64,000 nt of DNA from Planctomycetia bacterium (GCA_015709575.1 CP054190.1:3718616-3782615); one strand, 5' to 3'. Positions 26,212 to 36,508 are shown, numbered from the stretch's first letter. Program-made: numbers and translations. The notes: generated by a model from the sequence alone, not told the origin.

Positions 26212-27618
26212 GTGAGAATCAGCTCGACACCGACCTCGGTTTGTCCTCGCCACCCAACCGCGCCGGCGCTGCGGCGCGTGCTGCTGGCCGGCTTATGCGC
26301 GCTGCTGTTGGCCGCGCCAGCCGCCGCACAAAGCCCCGAACCTGACCCGCCGATCGACCGGCGGCGCACGCCGGTGGTCGAGGTCTTCGAGCGCGCCCGC
26401 GCCAGCGTCGTCAACATCAGCACTTCGCGGCGCGTTCAGTATCGCTACCGCCCCTCCTTCGCCTCGCCCTTTGACGACGTTTTCAATTTCGGCGCGCCGC
26501 GCGCCAACGACGCCGTCACGAGCGTGGGCTCCGGCGCCCTGATTCACGAAGCCGGCTACGTCGTCACCAACGCGCACGTCGTCGCACAGGCGACCGACGT
26601 GCGGGTCACGTTCGCCGATAACTCCACCCGCCCGGCACAGATTGTCGCCGTCGATTCGGACCACGACCTGGCGGTGCTGCGGATCGGCGGCGGGCGCGGC
26701 TACCCGCCCGCCAGACTGGCGCGCCCCGGCGACATCCTGGTCGGCGAGACGGTCGTCGCCATCGGAAACCCGCTCGGCCTGAATCACACCGTCACCACCG
26801 GGATCGTCAGCGCCGTCGATCGCGAAGTGCGCTTCAACCAAAACCTGACCTACACCGGCCTGATCCAGACGGATGCTTCGATCAACCCCGGCAACTCCGG
26901 CGGCCCGCTGCTGAACCTCAACGCCGAATTGATCGGCATCAATACCGCCATCCGCGGCGACGCGCAGAACATCGGGTTCGCCATCCCGGTCGCGCGACTG
27001 TGGGAGCTGCTCCCGGCGATGCTCGACGTCGAGCGCCGCGCGCGGGTGCGATTCGGGCTGGAGGTCGAAGGCGGCGAGCCGCGGGTCGCGGCCGTCCGGC
27101 CGGACTCGCCGGCCGCGCGCGGCGGCCTGCGCGAGGGCGACGTGCTGCTTTCTTTCAACGGACAGGCGATCCGCAACGGCATCGACTATTACGTCCAGCT
27201 CAACGAGCAGCGCCCCGGCGCGGCTGTGACGCTGGTCGCGCGTCGCGAAGGCGAGACGCTTTCGGCCCGGCTGACGATCGAGGAGATTCCGCCGCCGGAC
27301 GGGCGGAAACTGGCGGCGGAGCTGTTCGGGATGGAGCTGACCGAACTACCGGCCCGCCTCCGGCGCCAACGCGACTTTCCGGCCGACCTCGGCGTGATGA
27401 TCTCAAAAGTCGAACGCAACAGCCCGGCCGAGCGGGGCGGGCTGGAGCCGGGCGACATTCTGGTCTCGCTGGGCGGAATCAGCGTTCCCTCGACCGACGA
27501 CGCCGGGCTGGTGCTGGAACGGGTGCGTCCCGGCATGCGCGTGCTGGTGGACGTGATCCGCGTCAGCAGTGAGCCGCCCATCCGCGGAACGACGCGGGTG
27601 GTGGCCCGCAGCCGCTGA
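26212..27618 (+). CDS. HtrA/DegP-type serine protease with two PDZ domains
   Basis: 468 residues. Signal peptide about 1-40 (RRVLLAGLCALLLAAPAAAQ). Trypsin-like domain with His122 (TNAHVV), Asp152 (DSDHDLAVLRI) and Ser229 (NPGNSGGPLLNL). Two PDZ domains follow, about 285-370 (FGLEVEGG...GGLREGDVLLSFNGQ) and 390-465 (GVMISKVERNSPAERGGLEPGDILVSLGG). It is a periplasmic quality-control protease/chaperone. GTG 26212 is used with GGAGG 11 bases before; an out-of-frame ATG at 26204 is not the start. It is divergent from the zinc-ribbon operon across 164 bases. Confidence 0.9.
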   Translation: MRISSTPTSVCPRHPTAPALRRVLLAGLCALLLAAPAAAQSPEPDPPIDRRRTPVVEVFERARASVVNISTSRRVQYRYRPSFASPFDDVFNFGAPRANDAVTSVGSGALIHEAGYVVTNAHVVAQATDVRVTFADNSTRPAQIVAVDSDHDLAVLRIGGGRGYPPARLARPGDILVGETVVAIGNPLGLNHTVTTGIVSAVDREVRFNQNLTYTGLIQTDASINPGNSGGPLLNLNAELIGINTAIRGDAQNIGFAIPVARLWELLPAMLDVERRARVRFGLEVEGGEPRVAAVRPDSPAARGGLREGDVLLSFNGQAIRNGIDYYVQLNEQRPGAAVTLVARREGETLSARLTIEEIPPPDGRKLAAELFGMELTELPARLRRQRDFPADLGVMISKVERNSPAERGGLEPGDILVSLGGISVPSTDDAGLVLERVRPGMRVLVDVIRVSSEPPIRGTTRVVARSR

Positions 27619-27808
27619 TCCCGATTGCGCCGGTGGGGAGCGGCAACCGAACCGGTCGTAAATCAGCTAAATTCCGCTGGGATTGCGGGGCGGATGCGGG
27701 TATCCTGACGGGGTGAGTCGACGCGCGCAACCATCGCGTGCGGCCCCCCGGCCACGCCTTTGAGGCCGACTGGGCGGTTCCTCAGATCCGATCAACTCCA
27801 GGAGACGC

Positions 27809-29626
27809 ATGATGAAGACTGCGCGGATGTGGACCCGGGGTCTGGCATTGCTCGCGAGCGCCGGCATCGCAACCAGCGCGCTGGCGGCCGCGGCGAGCAC
27901 CCAGTGGGACGAAGCGCCGATCGCGTTTGACGGCATGTACACCGGCAAGGTCGCGCCCAGCGCCGCGGCGGAGCGCCTTACCGGAAACCCGAAAGAAGAC
28001 GCCGGCTCGGTCTGGCTGGCGTATCCCTCGAACCATTCGGGGCTGGTACTGATCGAGGCCTGCGGCTCGGACTATGACACCGTGCTGACGGTCTGGACCG
28101 CCGAGCCGCTCGAGGGCATGCAGCTCATCAGCGATGATGACGGCTGCGACGGCGACGGCCGGTCGCAACTGTTCGCCCCGGTCGAGAAGAACCAGTTCTA
28201 CTACATTCAGCTTCAGGACAAGCTCGGCACGGGCGGCAACTACTCAATCTTCATCAAGACGCTCGACACGTACGACTCGACCGACACGCCGGTGTACCCC
28301 GATGCGCCGGTCGGCGGGCTGAACAGCGGCCCGGACATCCTGCTGAGCAACATGCAGGACACCTATCAGGCCACGACCACCGGCATCGGCGGCAAGCGCG
28401 CCTACGCCTTCGGCGGCTGGACCTGCAACATGGGCGACACCGCCTTCCTTTGGCAGAGCAACGGCACGCCGAGCCTGGCGATGAACGCGTTCCGCCTGCA
28501 CAACGGCCGGCTGATGCAGATCGGCCTGGGCTTCTGCAAACGCGCCTGCTGCGTCGCCAACGGGACAGGCTGCCCGGAAGGCGTGACCTGCGGCTCGGGG
28601 CCGTCGGGTCACCTGCGGGCCGGCTGCCGCGACGTGTACAGCGCCAGCTACAACGCCGGGCAGACGCGCCTGGCGCCGCGCAGCAGCGTGAACCCCTTCA
28701 CGCGGCAGCACTTCTCGTACAGCACCGCGACGGGCGATGCGATCTTCAAGCGCCTGCAGATCGCCGAGTCCGACCTGACGGCGGCGAATTTCCCCGGCGC
28801 GCTCTACTTCATCGAGGGCAATTTCGTCTGCCAGGACGAGAATCCCGCCAACATGAACAACAATGCGTCGTACCGCCGCGTGACGCTCGGCACGAACTTT
28901 GCACTGCCGGTGGCCGACACCACGCAGTACGGCGTGCCGGCGATCTTCGCCTGGCAGGCGCACGGCAACGGTCTCAACATGCCGGACAACAGCGTGCGGA
29001 TCGAAACAGTCGACATCCAGGGCGAAGGCCGCTTCTTCGTCGCCAGCAAGGCCACGCCGCTCGGCAACGGCCTGTGGCGGTACGACTACGCGATCGAAAA
29101 CCTGAACTCGGATCGCGCCATCGGCGGACTGTACGTGCCGATCACGCCGCTGACGCAGGTCACGGGCCAGGACTTCCACTCGCCCGACTATCACTCCGGC
29201 GAGATCTACAGCAACGCCGATTGGGCCAAGCTCGGTAACGCCAGCGAAGTCGCCTGGGAAACACCCGAGCCGTACGACGACAACGTGAACACCAGCGCGC
29301 TGCGCTGGGGCACGATGTACAACTTCTGGTTCACCGCCAACCGCCCGCCGCGGCTGGTAAGCTCGCGCCAGACGCTCTTCAAGCCCGGCTCCCCGGACTC
29401 CACCAACGCGATGGTTCACGCCCCGGGCTGGCTCAAGGGCGACATGAACTGCGACGGGCTGGTCAACAACTTCGACATCGACCCGTTCATCCTGGCGCTG
29501 CTCCAGCCGGCACAGTATGCAGCGGCCTTCCCCGGCTGTGATCCGCTCAACGGCGACATCAACGGCGTGGACGGCCTGAACAACTTCGACATTGATCCGT
29601 TTGTCGTGCTCGTCGTCGGCCCGTAA
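27809..29626 (+). CDS. Large secreted protein with paired dockerin-like C-terminus
   Basis: 605 residues. Signal peptide about 1-26. Body of unknown fold in two parts: a domain around residues 45-155 ([53 protein letters not shown]) resembling a pre-peptidase/carbohydrate-type sandwich, and a second, larger one rich in Asn, Gly and aromatic residues with a Cys-rich patch ([22 protein letters not shown]). The tail (about 545-605) carries [17 protein letters not shown] and [23 protein letters not shown] lies 4 bases before the ATG at 27809 (or 27812). It is followed by a strong terminator. Confidence 0.8.
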   Translation: MMKTARMWTRGLALLASAGIATSALAAAASTQWDEAPIAFDGMYTGKVAPSAAAERLTGNPKEDAGSVWLAYPSNHSGLVLIEACGSDYDTVLTVWTAEPLEGMQLISDDDGCDGDGRSQLFAPVEKNQFYYIQLQDKLGTGGNYSIFIKTLDTYDSTDTPVYPDAPVGGLNSGPDILLSNMQDTYQATTTGIGGKRAYAFGGWTCNMGDTAFLWQSNGTPSLAMNAFRLHNGRLMQIGLGFCKRACCVANGTGCPEGVTCGSGPSGHLRAGCRDVYSASYNAGQTRLAPRSSVNPFTRQHFSYSTATGDAIFKRLQIAESDLTAANFPGALYFIEGNFVCQDENPANMNNNASYRRVTLGTNFALPVADTTQYGVPAIFAWQAHGNGLNMPDNSVRIETVDIQGEGRFFVASKATPLGNGLWRYDYAIENLNSDRAIGGLYVPITPLTQVTGQDFHSPDYHSGEIYSNADWAKLGNASEVAWETPEPYDDNVNTSALRWGTMYNFWFTANRPPRLVSSRQTLFKPGSPDSTNAMVHAPGWLKGDMNCDGLVNNFDIDPFILALLQPAQYAAAFPGCDPLNGDINGVDGLNNFDIDPFVVLVVGP

Positions 29627-29661
29627 CCGCCGACTCACCGCTCGATTCAGGTAAACACGCG

Positions 29662-29699
29662 CGTCCCGCGCCGAGCAATGCTTGGCGCGGGACGTTTGC
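29662..29699 (+). terminator. Intrinsic terminator
   Basis: CGTCCCGCGCC (29662-29672) and GGCGCGGGACG (29684-29694) form an 11-bp stem with an inner AGC/GCT closure. TTTGCTTTTT follows directly. It ends transcription of the secreted-protein gene at 27809. Confidence 0.85.
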
Positions 29700-29962
29700 T
29701 TTTTGCCACGGTTGACGGATCGCGAACCCGCCCGCTCGTCGCGTCATACGGGGTAGACCAGCTCCAGGCGCGATAATAACCCACTGGGCGAACTGTGCCG
29801 GGCGTTCCAGAATAGTCGGCGAGTTGTTCAACCCTGTTCGCGTGAACACCGGCATTCGGAAGACGCCTGCGACCTGTGTCCGGAATGCCGCGCACACCGC
29901 GCGCTCACTGTCAGTCTCGTAGAACAAAGACTGCGCGCCCCCGGTTCACGGAGATGACCGCC
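29700..29962. other. Gene-free stretch between terminator and giant surface protein
   Basis: No convincing gene. It presumably carries the promoter of the gene at 29963, but I see no consensus -35/-10 pair. Confidence 0.4.
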
Positions 29963-32900
29963 ATGCGATCGACCCGCTGCTTCGCTGCCGTCACCGGCCT
30001 GCTCCTGGCGACACTCGCGGTTCCCCGATCCATGGCGAACGACTGGGACAATGGCTCGGGCGACGCGCAATGGTCGAATGCGGTCAACTGGTCGGGCAAT
30101 CTCGAGCCGAGCTCCGGCACATCGGCGATTTTCCCAGCCGGCTTTCCCAACGGGGACACGAGCATCAGGCTCAGCGCGGGCGAGAACGCATCCCTGGTTG
30201 GGTTTGGCGACAACTACAGCCTGGTCAATCAACTGCTGCAGTTCGATTCCGCGACGCTGACCATTGACAGCGGGGTGATTCATGCCTCGGCGGGCGTATC
30301 CGCCAACATCCATGTACGTATCACCAATGACTTCAACGACGCCGGGCTCACGAAGATCGGGCCTGGCACGATCACGCTGTTTCGCAGGGTGCTCGCTGAT
30401 CCCACCATCTACATCGAACAGGGCACACTGGGCATCAGCGGGAACGCCATCTGCCGCAGCGCCCGGATTGCTCCTGACACCGGACAAAGTGGCGTGATGA
30501 ACGTAACTGGTCCGGCGGCGCTCCTTGAGATTGTGGGGGCACCGTTTGTCCCGGGCGCTCTTACCATCGGCGCAGGCAGCGGCACGCTCAATATCACCAA
30601 TGGCGGGCGCGTAGACAATCCAGGCTTCACAACGATTGGCTCGGGGGCATCGAGTGTTGGAATAATCAACATCAGTGGCGCCAACTCTGAATTGGACGTG
30701 TCAATCGTCAGCATGGCCAATGCCGGCTCCACCGGATTGCTCAACATCACCGGCGGCACTGTCATCGCCGGCCAGATTCAGGCCGGAAGCGGTGTCAGCA
30801 CCATCACGCTGGATGGCGGCACGCTGGATTGCAGTTTCATCGGATCGGGCACGCCGATTTCGAACGTGAATTTGCGCAGCGGCACGCTCAAGAACCTGAG
30901 CCAGGTGAACAACGGCGCCGGCCTGATCAAGACCGGTTCGGGCACGCTGTTCCTGGACGGGACCAACACATACACGGGCACGACGACGATCAGCGAAGGC
31001 ACGCTGACCCTGGCCGCCTCGCAGCAGCTTGAGTCGCTGAGCATGGCCGCGGCCGGACGTTTTGGCGTTGCCCTGCGCGGCGTCGTGCCCGGCACGGATT
31101 ACGCGCAACTCGCGCTCAGCGGCAGTGCGGCGCTCGCCGGCACCCTGGACATCAGCTCGGTGGGCGGATTCCAGCCACAGGCCGGCGATTCCTTCGTCAT
31201 CATGACGTTCGCGTCCCGGACCGGCACATTTGCCCAGGTCACCAGCCCGCCCGGCACGGTGCTGAACGTTCAATACAACGCCAACGACGTCACGGTCGCT
31301 GTTCTCTCTGCGCCGCCGCCCGGCGTGAATTGCACCGGCGCCATCACCGTGGGGGAAACGGACAAACTGACCGCCGCAGACGCCGCGCAGTTCGACCAGT
31401 TCGGATTCTCGTCCGCCATCTCCGGCGACACCGCAGTGATCGGCGCGCTCGGCGATAACAGCAACGCGGGATCGGCATACATCTTCGTCCGCGCCCCCGG
31501 TCCGCCGGAGACCTGGGTGCAGCAGGCGAAACTGACCGCATCCGACGCGGCGGCCGGCGACTTTTTCGGCTTCAGTGTGGCCCTCGACGGCGACACCGCC
31601 GTCATCGGCGCAGTCGGCGACAACGGCGGCTCAGGTTCGGCGTATGTATTCGTCCGCTCCGGCACGAGCTGGACTCAGCAGCAGAAGATAGTCGGCACAG
31701 GCCTCGCGACGGACGCCGGCTTCGGTGGGTCGGTCTCGATCTCTGCGAACACCATCCTTGTCGGCGCCACGTCAAACGACGATGTCCCGTTCAACTCCGG
31801 CTCCGCGTACGTGTTCGTCCGATCAGGCACGACCTGGACCCAGCAGCAGAAACTGAGCGCATTCGATGCCGCGGGCGGCGACCTGTTCGGCACGGCGGTA
31901 TCCGTCTCGGGCAATACGGCCCTGGTCAGCGCCACCGGCGATGACGACGGCGGTAGCAATTCCGGATCGGCCTACGTGTTCGTCCGCTCCGGCGTCACCT
32001 GGGCCCACCAGGCGAAGCTGATCGCCCCGGACGCCGCCGCCGGCGACGAATTCGGGTGCTCGGTTTCCATTTCCGGCGAATCGGCGATTATCGGCGCCAA
32101 GAGCGATGATGACGCGGGCGGCGGCTCCGGCTCCGCGTATGTATTCGTGCGCTCCGGGACCGCCTGGTCGCAACAGGCGAAGCTGACCGCTCTCGACGCG
32201 GCAGGCGGCGACAGTTTTGGTCATTCGGTCTCCATCGGCGACGCCCTGGCGGTCGTCGGCTCCATTGCCGATGACGACGGTGGTACGAACACCGGATCGG
32301 CCTATCTGTTCTCCCGCTCGGGCACAACATGGACGCAGCGGGCGAAGATGACGGCGTCGGACCCCGGCGCGCAGGACGATTTTGGACACTCCGTCTCCTT
32401 GTCCGGCAGCACGATTCTGTGCGGCGCGAAGGACAACGCCGATGCCGGAACCAGCTCCGGCTCGGCATACATCTTTGAGGCCGCGGACTCTGACGGCGAC
32501 GATGTGCCGGACGGCTGTGACAACTGTATGGACACCGATCGCGACGGCTTCGGCGATCCCGGCTTTCCGAGCAATGACTGTCCGACGGACAATTGCCCCA
32601 GTGTTGCGAACCCGACCCAGTCGGATTTCGACGGGGATGGGCTGGGCGACGCCTGCGACAACTGCCCGGGCGTGCCCAATCCCGATCAGGCCGACGCGGA
32701 CGGCGATGGTGTGGGCGACGCCTGCGACAACTGCCCGATTGCCAATCCCGATCAGGCCGACGCGGACGGCGACGGCATCGGAGATGCCTGCGATACCTGC
32801 ACCGACAGCGACGGCGACGGATTCGGGAATCCCGGCTTCCCCGCCAACACGTGTCCGCCGGACAACTGCCCGTTCATCGCCAACCCGGACCAGGCCGACT

Positions 32901-35053
32901 CGGACAATGACGGCGTGGGAGACGTGTGTGAGTGCCCGGAGGGCGTAATCGAATCCGACAACCTGACAGCATCGGATCCCGCGGCCGGCGACGAATTTGG
33001 CCGCAGGACGGCGATGGACGGCGACACGTGCGTGGTTGGCGCGGCATTCAACGACGACGCAGGGGCAAGCTCGGGTTCGGCGTACGTGTTCATTCGATCC
33101 GGAGCGGTTTGGGCTGAACAGGCGAAGCTCACGGCATTGGATGCGGCGGCCGGCGATCAGTTTGGCCTGGGCGTCGCCATCTCGAATGACACGGTCATCA
33201 TCGCCGCGCCCGGCGACGACGACGCCGGCACTGATTCGGGTTCAGCCTACGTGTTCATTCGTACAGGTACGGTCTGGACCCAGCAGGCCAAGCTCAATGC
33301 CGTGGACGCAGCGGCGGGAGACGGGTTCGGTTCGTGGGTCGCGATTGAGGGGAACACGGCGGTGGTCGGCGCGGTCGGCGATGACGATGCCGGCGAGTCC
33401 TCGGGTTCTGCATATGTGTTCGTCCGTTCCGGGAGCACGTGGACCCAGCAGGCGAAACTCACCGCGGACGACGCTGCCGCAGGTGACGCATTCGGTACGG
33501 CGGTTTCCATTTCGGGTAACTCGGTGGCAGTCGCGGCGCGTTTTGATGACGGTGTCGGTGGCGCAGACTCCGGTTCGGCTTACGTGTTCACGCGTTCCGG
33601 CTCAACCTGGACCCAGCAGGCAAAACTCACTGCCCATGACGAGGCTGCCGGTGACGAGTTCGGCACGTCGGCCTGGATCTCGGGCGGCACTGTGATCGTC
33701 GGCGCGCGTTTCGACGATGACGCCGGAGATCGTTCCGGCTCGGCCTATGTATTCGTTCGCTCCGGCATCTCCTGGACCCAGCAGGCGAAACTGACCGCTT
33801 CGGATGCGGGGGCGTTCCACTCCTTTGGAGTTTCAGTCGCCCTCGACGGCGACTCGGCCGTTATCGGCGCGTTTGAATCAAGCGACGCCGGCACCAGTTC
33901 GGGTTCGGCGTATCACTTTGTACGAACCGGCTTGATCTGGACCGAGTTGAGCAAACTGACAGCATCCGACGCGGAGGCGGGCGATCTGTTCGGGAACTCG
34001 TGTGCCATCGCCGGCAGAACCATACTGATTGGAGCGCGTTCCAACATCGCTGCGAATCCGGGATCGGCGTACGTGTTCGAAATCGGGGTCTTTGACGTCG
34101 ATGCCGACGGGTTCCCTGACTTGTGCGACAACTGTCGTTTTGTATCCAACAGCGACCAGGTTGATTCCGACCTGGATGGCATCGGCGATGCGTGCGACAA
34201 CTGCCCGCTCCATGCCAACAGCGATCAGGCGGATGACGATGAGGACGGGATCGGCGATCCGTGCGATCCCTGCCCGCTGCCCGTCTATACCGTGAGCACC
34301 TGCGGCGCCGCGCTGGAGGACATCTCCGCGACGGGAACGCTGGCGCCCACCGCGAGCAGTACCGACGATGGGTTCGATCTGAACATCCCGATCGGCTTTG
34401 ACTTCCCGTATTTCCAGAACACCTACAACGCAATTCACATCAGCGCGAACGGCTATGCAGGCTTCAGCCAGGCTGGCTTCGGCTCATTCTTCAACCAGCA
34501 GCCCCCCACCGCCGCGACTCCAAACGACATCATCTGCCCGCTCTGGGATGACTTTGTTCCCAACGTGGCCGGCGATGTCTTCTACCAGACGCTCGCAGGT
34601 CCGGCGCGCTTCGTGATCCAATGGCACAATCTCCGCCGCATCGGGGCGACCTCGGGGGCCAATACGTTTCAGGTGATCCTGTTCGAGACCGGCGAAATCG
34701 ACTTCCGCTACGGCGCTTTGGAGGGTTCGCCCCCGCTTACCGGGAGCATCGGCATCGAGAACAGCTCGGGACGGTTCGGCGCTTCGATCAATCCGGTTGA
34801 GATCGGAACCGGCAACACCTGCCGGCGACTCTTCGCGCCTGCCTGCACGCTCCGCGGCGACATGAACTGCGACGGCGCGGTGAACAATTTCGACATCGAC
34901 CCGTTCGTACTCGCCCTTGTGGATGCCGAAGCGTACATGCTCGCCTTCCCCGGCTGCAACATCCTCAACGGCGACATCGATGGCGAGGGCGGCCTGAACA
35001 ACTTCGACATCGACCCGTTCGTCGATTGCATGGTCAATCTGGGCTGTCCGTAA
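29963..35053 (+). CDS. Giant secreted multidomain protein: PATR repeat, two 7-blade propellers, TSP3, dockerin tail
   Basis: 1696 residues. Signal peptide about 1-25. Residues ~25-445 are a beta-helix with the autotransporter-like repeat GLIKTGSGTLFLDGTNTYTG. Then come seven ~52-residue FG-GAP-like repeats (consensus KLTAxDAAAGDxFG...GSAYVFVRSG), thrombospondin type 3 Ca repeats (DNCPxxxNPDQADADGDGxGDACDNC), a second set of seven repeats, and a shorter TSP3 block. A nidogen/MAM-like domain (YNAIHISANGYAGFSQAGFG) and the paired tail [17 protein letters not shown] follow. It must be extracellular and Ca-rich; ligand unknown. GGAG lies 9 bases before ATG 29963; earlier in-frame ATGs lack a signal peptide. 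Confidence 0.9.
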   Translation: MRSTRCFAAVTGLLLATLAVPRSMANDWDNGSGDAQWSNAVNWSGNLEPSSGTSAIFPAGFPNGDTSIRLSAGENASLVGFGDNYSLVNQLLQFDSATLTIDSGVIHASAGVSANIHVRITNDFNDAGLTKIGPGTITLFRRVLADPTIYIEQGTLGISGNAICRSARIAPDTGQSGVMNVTGPAALLEIVGAPFVPGALTIGAGSGTLNITNGGRVDNPGFTTIGSGASSVGIINISGANSELDVSIVSMANAGSTGLLNITGGTVIAGQIQAGSGVSTITLDGGTLDCSFIGSGTPISNVNLRSGTLKNLSQVNNGAGLIKTGSGTLFLDGTNTYTGTTTISEGTLTLAASQQLESLSMAAAGRFGVALRGVVPGTDYAQLALSGSAALAGTLDISSVGGFQPQAGDSFVIMTFASRTGTFAQVTSPPGTVLNVQYNANDVTVAVLSAPPPGVNCTGAITVGETDKLTAADAAQFDQFGFSSAISGDTAVIGALGDNSNAGSAYIFVRAPGPPETWVQQAKLTASDAAAGDFFGFSVALDGDTAVIGAVGDNGGSGSAYVFVRSGTSWTQQQKIVGTGLATDAGFGGSVSISANTILVGATSNDDVPFNSGSAYVFVRSGTTWTQQQKLSAFDAAGGDLFGTAVSVSGNTALVSATGDDDGGSNSGSAYVFVRSGVTWAHQAKLIAPDAAAGDEFGCSVSISGESAIIGAKSDDDAGGGSGSAYVFVRSGTAWSQQAKLTALDAAGGDSFGHSVSIGDALAVVGSIADDDGGTNTGSAYLFSRSGTTWTQRAKMTASDPGAQDDFGHSVSLSGSTILCGAKDNADAGTSSGSAYIFEAADSDGDDVPDGCDNCMDTDRDGFGDPGFPSNDCPTDNCPSVANPTQSDFDGDGLGDACDNCPGVPNPDQADADGDGVGDACDNCPIANPDQADADGDGIGDACDTCTDSDGDGFGNPGFPANTCPPDNCPFIANPDQADSDNDGVGDVCECPEGVIESDNLTASDPAAGDEFGRRTAMDGDTCVVGAAFNDDAGASSGSAYVFIRSGAVWAEQAKLTALDAAAGDQFGLGVAISNDTVIIAAPGDDDAGTDSGSAYVFIRTGTVWTQQAKLNAVDAAAGDGFGSWVAIEGNTAVVGAVGDDDAGESSGSAYVFVRSGSTWTQQAKLTADDAAAGDAFGTAVSISGNSVAVAARFDDGVGGADSGSAYVFTRSGSTWTQQAKLTAHDEAAGDEFGTSAWISGGTVIVGARFDDDAGDRSGSAYVFVRSGISWTQQAKLTASDAGAFHSFGVSVALDGDSAVIGAFESSDAGTSSGSAYHFVRTGLIWTELSKLTASDAEAGDLFGNSCAIAGRTILIGARSNIAANPGSAYVFEIGVFDVDADGFPDLCDNCRFVSNSDQVDSDLDGIGDACDNCPLHANSDQADDDEDGIGDPCDPCPLPVYTVSTCGAALEDISATGTLAPTASSTDDGFDLNIPIGFDFPYFQNTYNAIHISANGYAGFSQAGFGSFFNQQPPTAATPNDIICPLWDDFVPNVAGDVFYQTLAGPARFVIQWHNLRRIGATSGANTFQVILFETGEIDFRYGALEGSPPLTGSIGIENSSGRFGASINPVEIGTGNTCRRLFAPACTLRGDMNCDGAVNNFDIDPFVLALVDAEAYMLAFPGCNILNGDIDGEGGLNNFDIDPFVDCMVNLGCP
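31363..32478 (+). repeat. First block of seven FG-GAP-like repeats in the giant protein
   Basis: Seven repeats of about 155-165 bases coding for units that start KLTAxDAAxGDxFG and end GSAYVFVRSGxxWxQQ. Seven units is the blade number of an integrin-type beta-propeller. The third (KIVGTGLATD) and seventh (KMTASDPGAQ) are the most diverged, and the seventh lacks the WTQQ ending. Confidence 0.85.
32485..32940 (+). repeat. First thrombospondin type 3 repeat block
   Basis: Cys- and Asp-rich coding repeat with DGDDVPDGCDNC, DFDGDGLGDACDNCPG and DADGDGVGDACDNC, plus further units to DNDGVGDVCECPEG. Each unit is a Ca-binding loop. It joins the first propeller to the second. Confidence 0.85.
32960..34085 (+). 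repeat. Second block of seven FG-GAP-like repeats
   Basis: Another seven repeats with the same consensus, from NLTASDPAAGDEFG to the seventh ending GSAYVFEIGVFD. As in block one, the last unit ends in VFE before a TSP3 region. The two [propeller + TSP3] units therefore look like one internal duplication. Confidence 0.85.
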
Positions 35054-35165
35054 CGTCGCACACAGGACCGGCCATTTGGGCAGAGAAACGCGCCGGGCAG
35101 GCTTCCGCATCGCGGCGCCATGCCTGCGGGCTTCTCCCCGGCCGATCTCTGCGTGATCCGCCCCG

Positions 35166-35765
35166 CTACCCGGCGCCCAGCCGCCGCCACTCCGCGGCCG
35201 TCATCATGAATCGCGCCAGTCGCTCCGTGCGGCCATACGCCTCAAACTCATGATCCTCAAAACCGTCCGCGCGCATCCCCGCCGCCTGATAGGCCCGGAC
35301 CGCGGACCGATTGGTCGGAAACACGACCAGCGTGACGCTCGATGCGGCGCAGTGCACGAACGCGCGCTCCAGCAACCGACGCGTGATCTCTGTTCCCAGC
35401 CCGTAGCCGCGCCGTTGCGGGTCCACCACGATGTGACCCAGCCAGAAACTCCGGCGGGCCGCATTCAGCAGGTTCAACTCCCCGTATGCCAGCAGTACAC
35501 CGGCGCTGCCGCGCTCGCACAACACCCACTGCTGACGCCCGCCGCGACCCCAATCGCAGACCTTCTCCGCCGTCAACGGTGGCGACGTGCGCGGCGCAAG
35601 CCAGTAGCCCTCGGACGCGGTCCGCGCCCAGCCGGCCACGACTCCCGCATCGGGCGTCTCAAACGAGCGCAGGCGCAGCGCAAGCGCGGCCGGTGCGCGC
35701 GAGACGCGCGAATCCACGCTGTGAACCGGGCGCACCGCCATCGGCTGTTCCGTCGTACATACCAT
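35166..35765 (-). CDS. GNAT family N-acetyltransferase
   Basis: 199 residues. The GNAT core has WLGHIVVDPQRRGYGLGTEITRRLLERA (about 107-134), the acetyl-CoA motif A (R/QxxGxG/A reads RRGYGLG), then VTLVVFPTNRSAVRAYQAAGM (motif B) ending EAYGRTERLARFMM. The acceptor is unknown. The ATG at 35765 is chosen; a second ATG lies eight codons in. It is divergent from the methyltransferase gene with 41 bases between them. Confidence 0.8.
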   Translation of the reverse strand: MVCTTEQPMAVRPVHSVDSRVSRAPAALALRLRSFETPDAGVVAGWARTASEGYWLAPRTSPPLTAEKVCDWGRGGRQQWVLCERGSAGVLLAYGELNLLNAARRSFWLGHIVVDPQRRGYGLGTEITRRLLERAFVHCAASSVTLVVFPTNRSAVRAYQAAGMRADGFEDHEFEAYGRTERLARFMMTAAEWRRLGAG

Positions 35766-35806
35766 CCCCCGCACGCTATCATACCAACCCAGGTGACACG
35801 CACCGA

Positions 35807-36490
35807 ATGACCCCCACCCCCGACGAATTTCTCTGCGGCTATCCCGTGCTGCGCCGCCGGGTGCGCGCCGGAAGTCGCACGTTTGAGCTGGTCGGCCCCG
35901 CCAATTTCGAGGCGTTGATCGACGACCCGCGCGTCGTGCAGCGCTTCGCCCAGGATGAGTACATGCCCTACTGGGCCGAATTCTGGCCGGCCGCCCGCGT
36001 GCTGGCGGAGCGCGTCGCCGCGTGGCCGGACGAGGAGGCCGCCGACAGTGCATCGCCGGTGCTCGAGCTGGGCTGCGGATTGGGACTGGTCGGGCTGGTC
36101 GCGGCGGCCCGCGGGCGGCGCGTCATTCTGTCGGATTATGATGCCGATTCGCTCGAATTCGTGCGAATCAGCGCTGAATGCAACGACCTGACGGTCGAGA
36201 CGCGCGTGATCGACTGGCGGCTGCGATACCCCGATCTCGCCCCGCGCTGCATCCTGGCGGCCGAGGTGCTCTATGAAACCCGACTGCTGGACCCGATCGC
36301 CGCGTTCGTGCGGTCGCACCTGGCGCCCGGCGGCGTCGCGATATTCTGCGACGCGAACCGCCGACCGGCCGATGGCTTTCCGTTGGCGGCCGAGCGAGCC
36401 GGATTGCGCGTGGAGACATCGCAGGAGCGGATCGAGCCGGCCGACGGCCCAGCAATCACGGCCCGCATGTTCCGCGTCACGCTCGCCTGA
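35807..36490 (+). CDS. SAM-dependent methyltransferase (protein lysine methyltransferase-like)
   Basis: 227 residues. VLELGCGLGLVGLVAAARGRRVILSDYD (about 84-111) is the SAM site; YMPYWAEFWPAA before it and LAAEVLYETRLLDPI after it match the METTL21/FAM86-type family found in bacteria and eukaryotes. The substrate is unknown. AGGTGA stands about 10 bases before the ATG at 35807, which defines the start. It converges on the permease gene, ending 18 bases before it. Confidence 0.8.
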   Translation: MTPTPDEFLCGYPVLRRRVRAGSRTFELVGPANFEALIDDPRVVQRFAQDEYMPYWAEFWPAARVLAERVAAWPDEEAADSASPVLELGCGLGLVGLVAAARGRRVILSDYDADSLEFVRISAECNDLTVETRVIDWRLRYPDLAPRCILAAEVLYETRLLDPIAAFVRSHLAPGGVAIFCDANRRPADGFPLAAERAGLRVETSQERIEPADGPAITARMFRVTLA

Positions 36491-36508
36491 GGCATCCCGT
36501 CGACGAAA

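Noticed and set aside
32485..32940. Minisatellite or CRISPR-like DNA repeat
   Set aside because: The repeated bases follow codon structure of TSP3 calcium loops and vary at third positions, so it is protein-level repetition.
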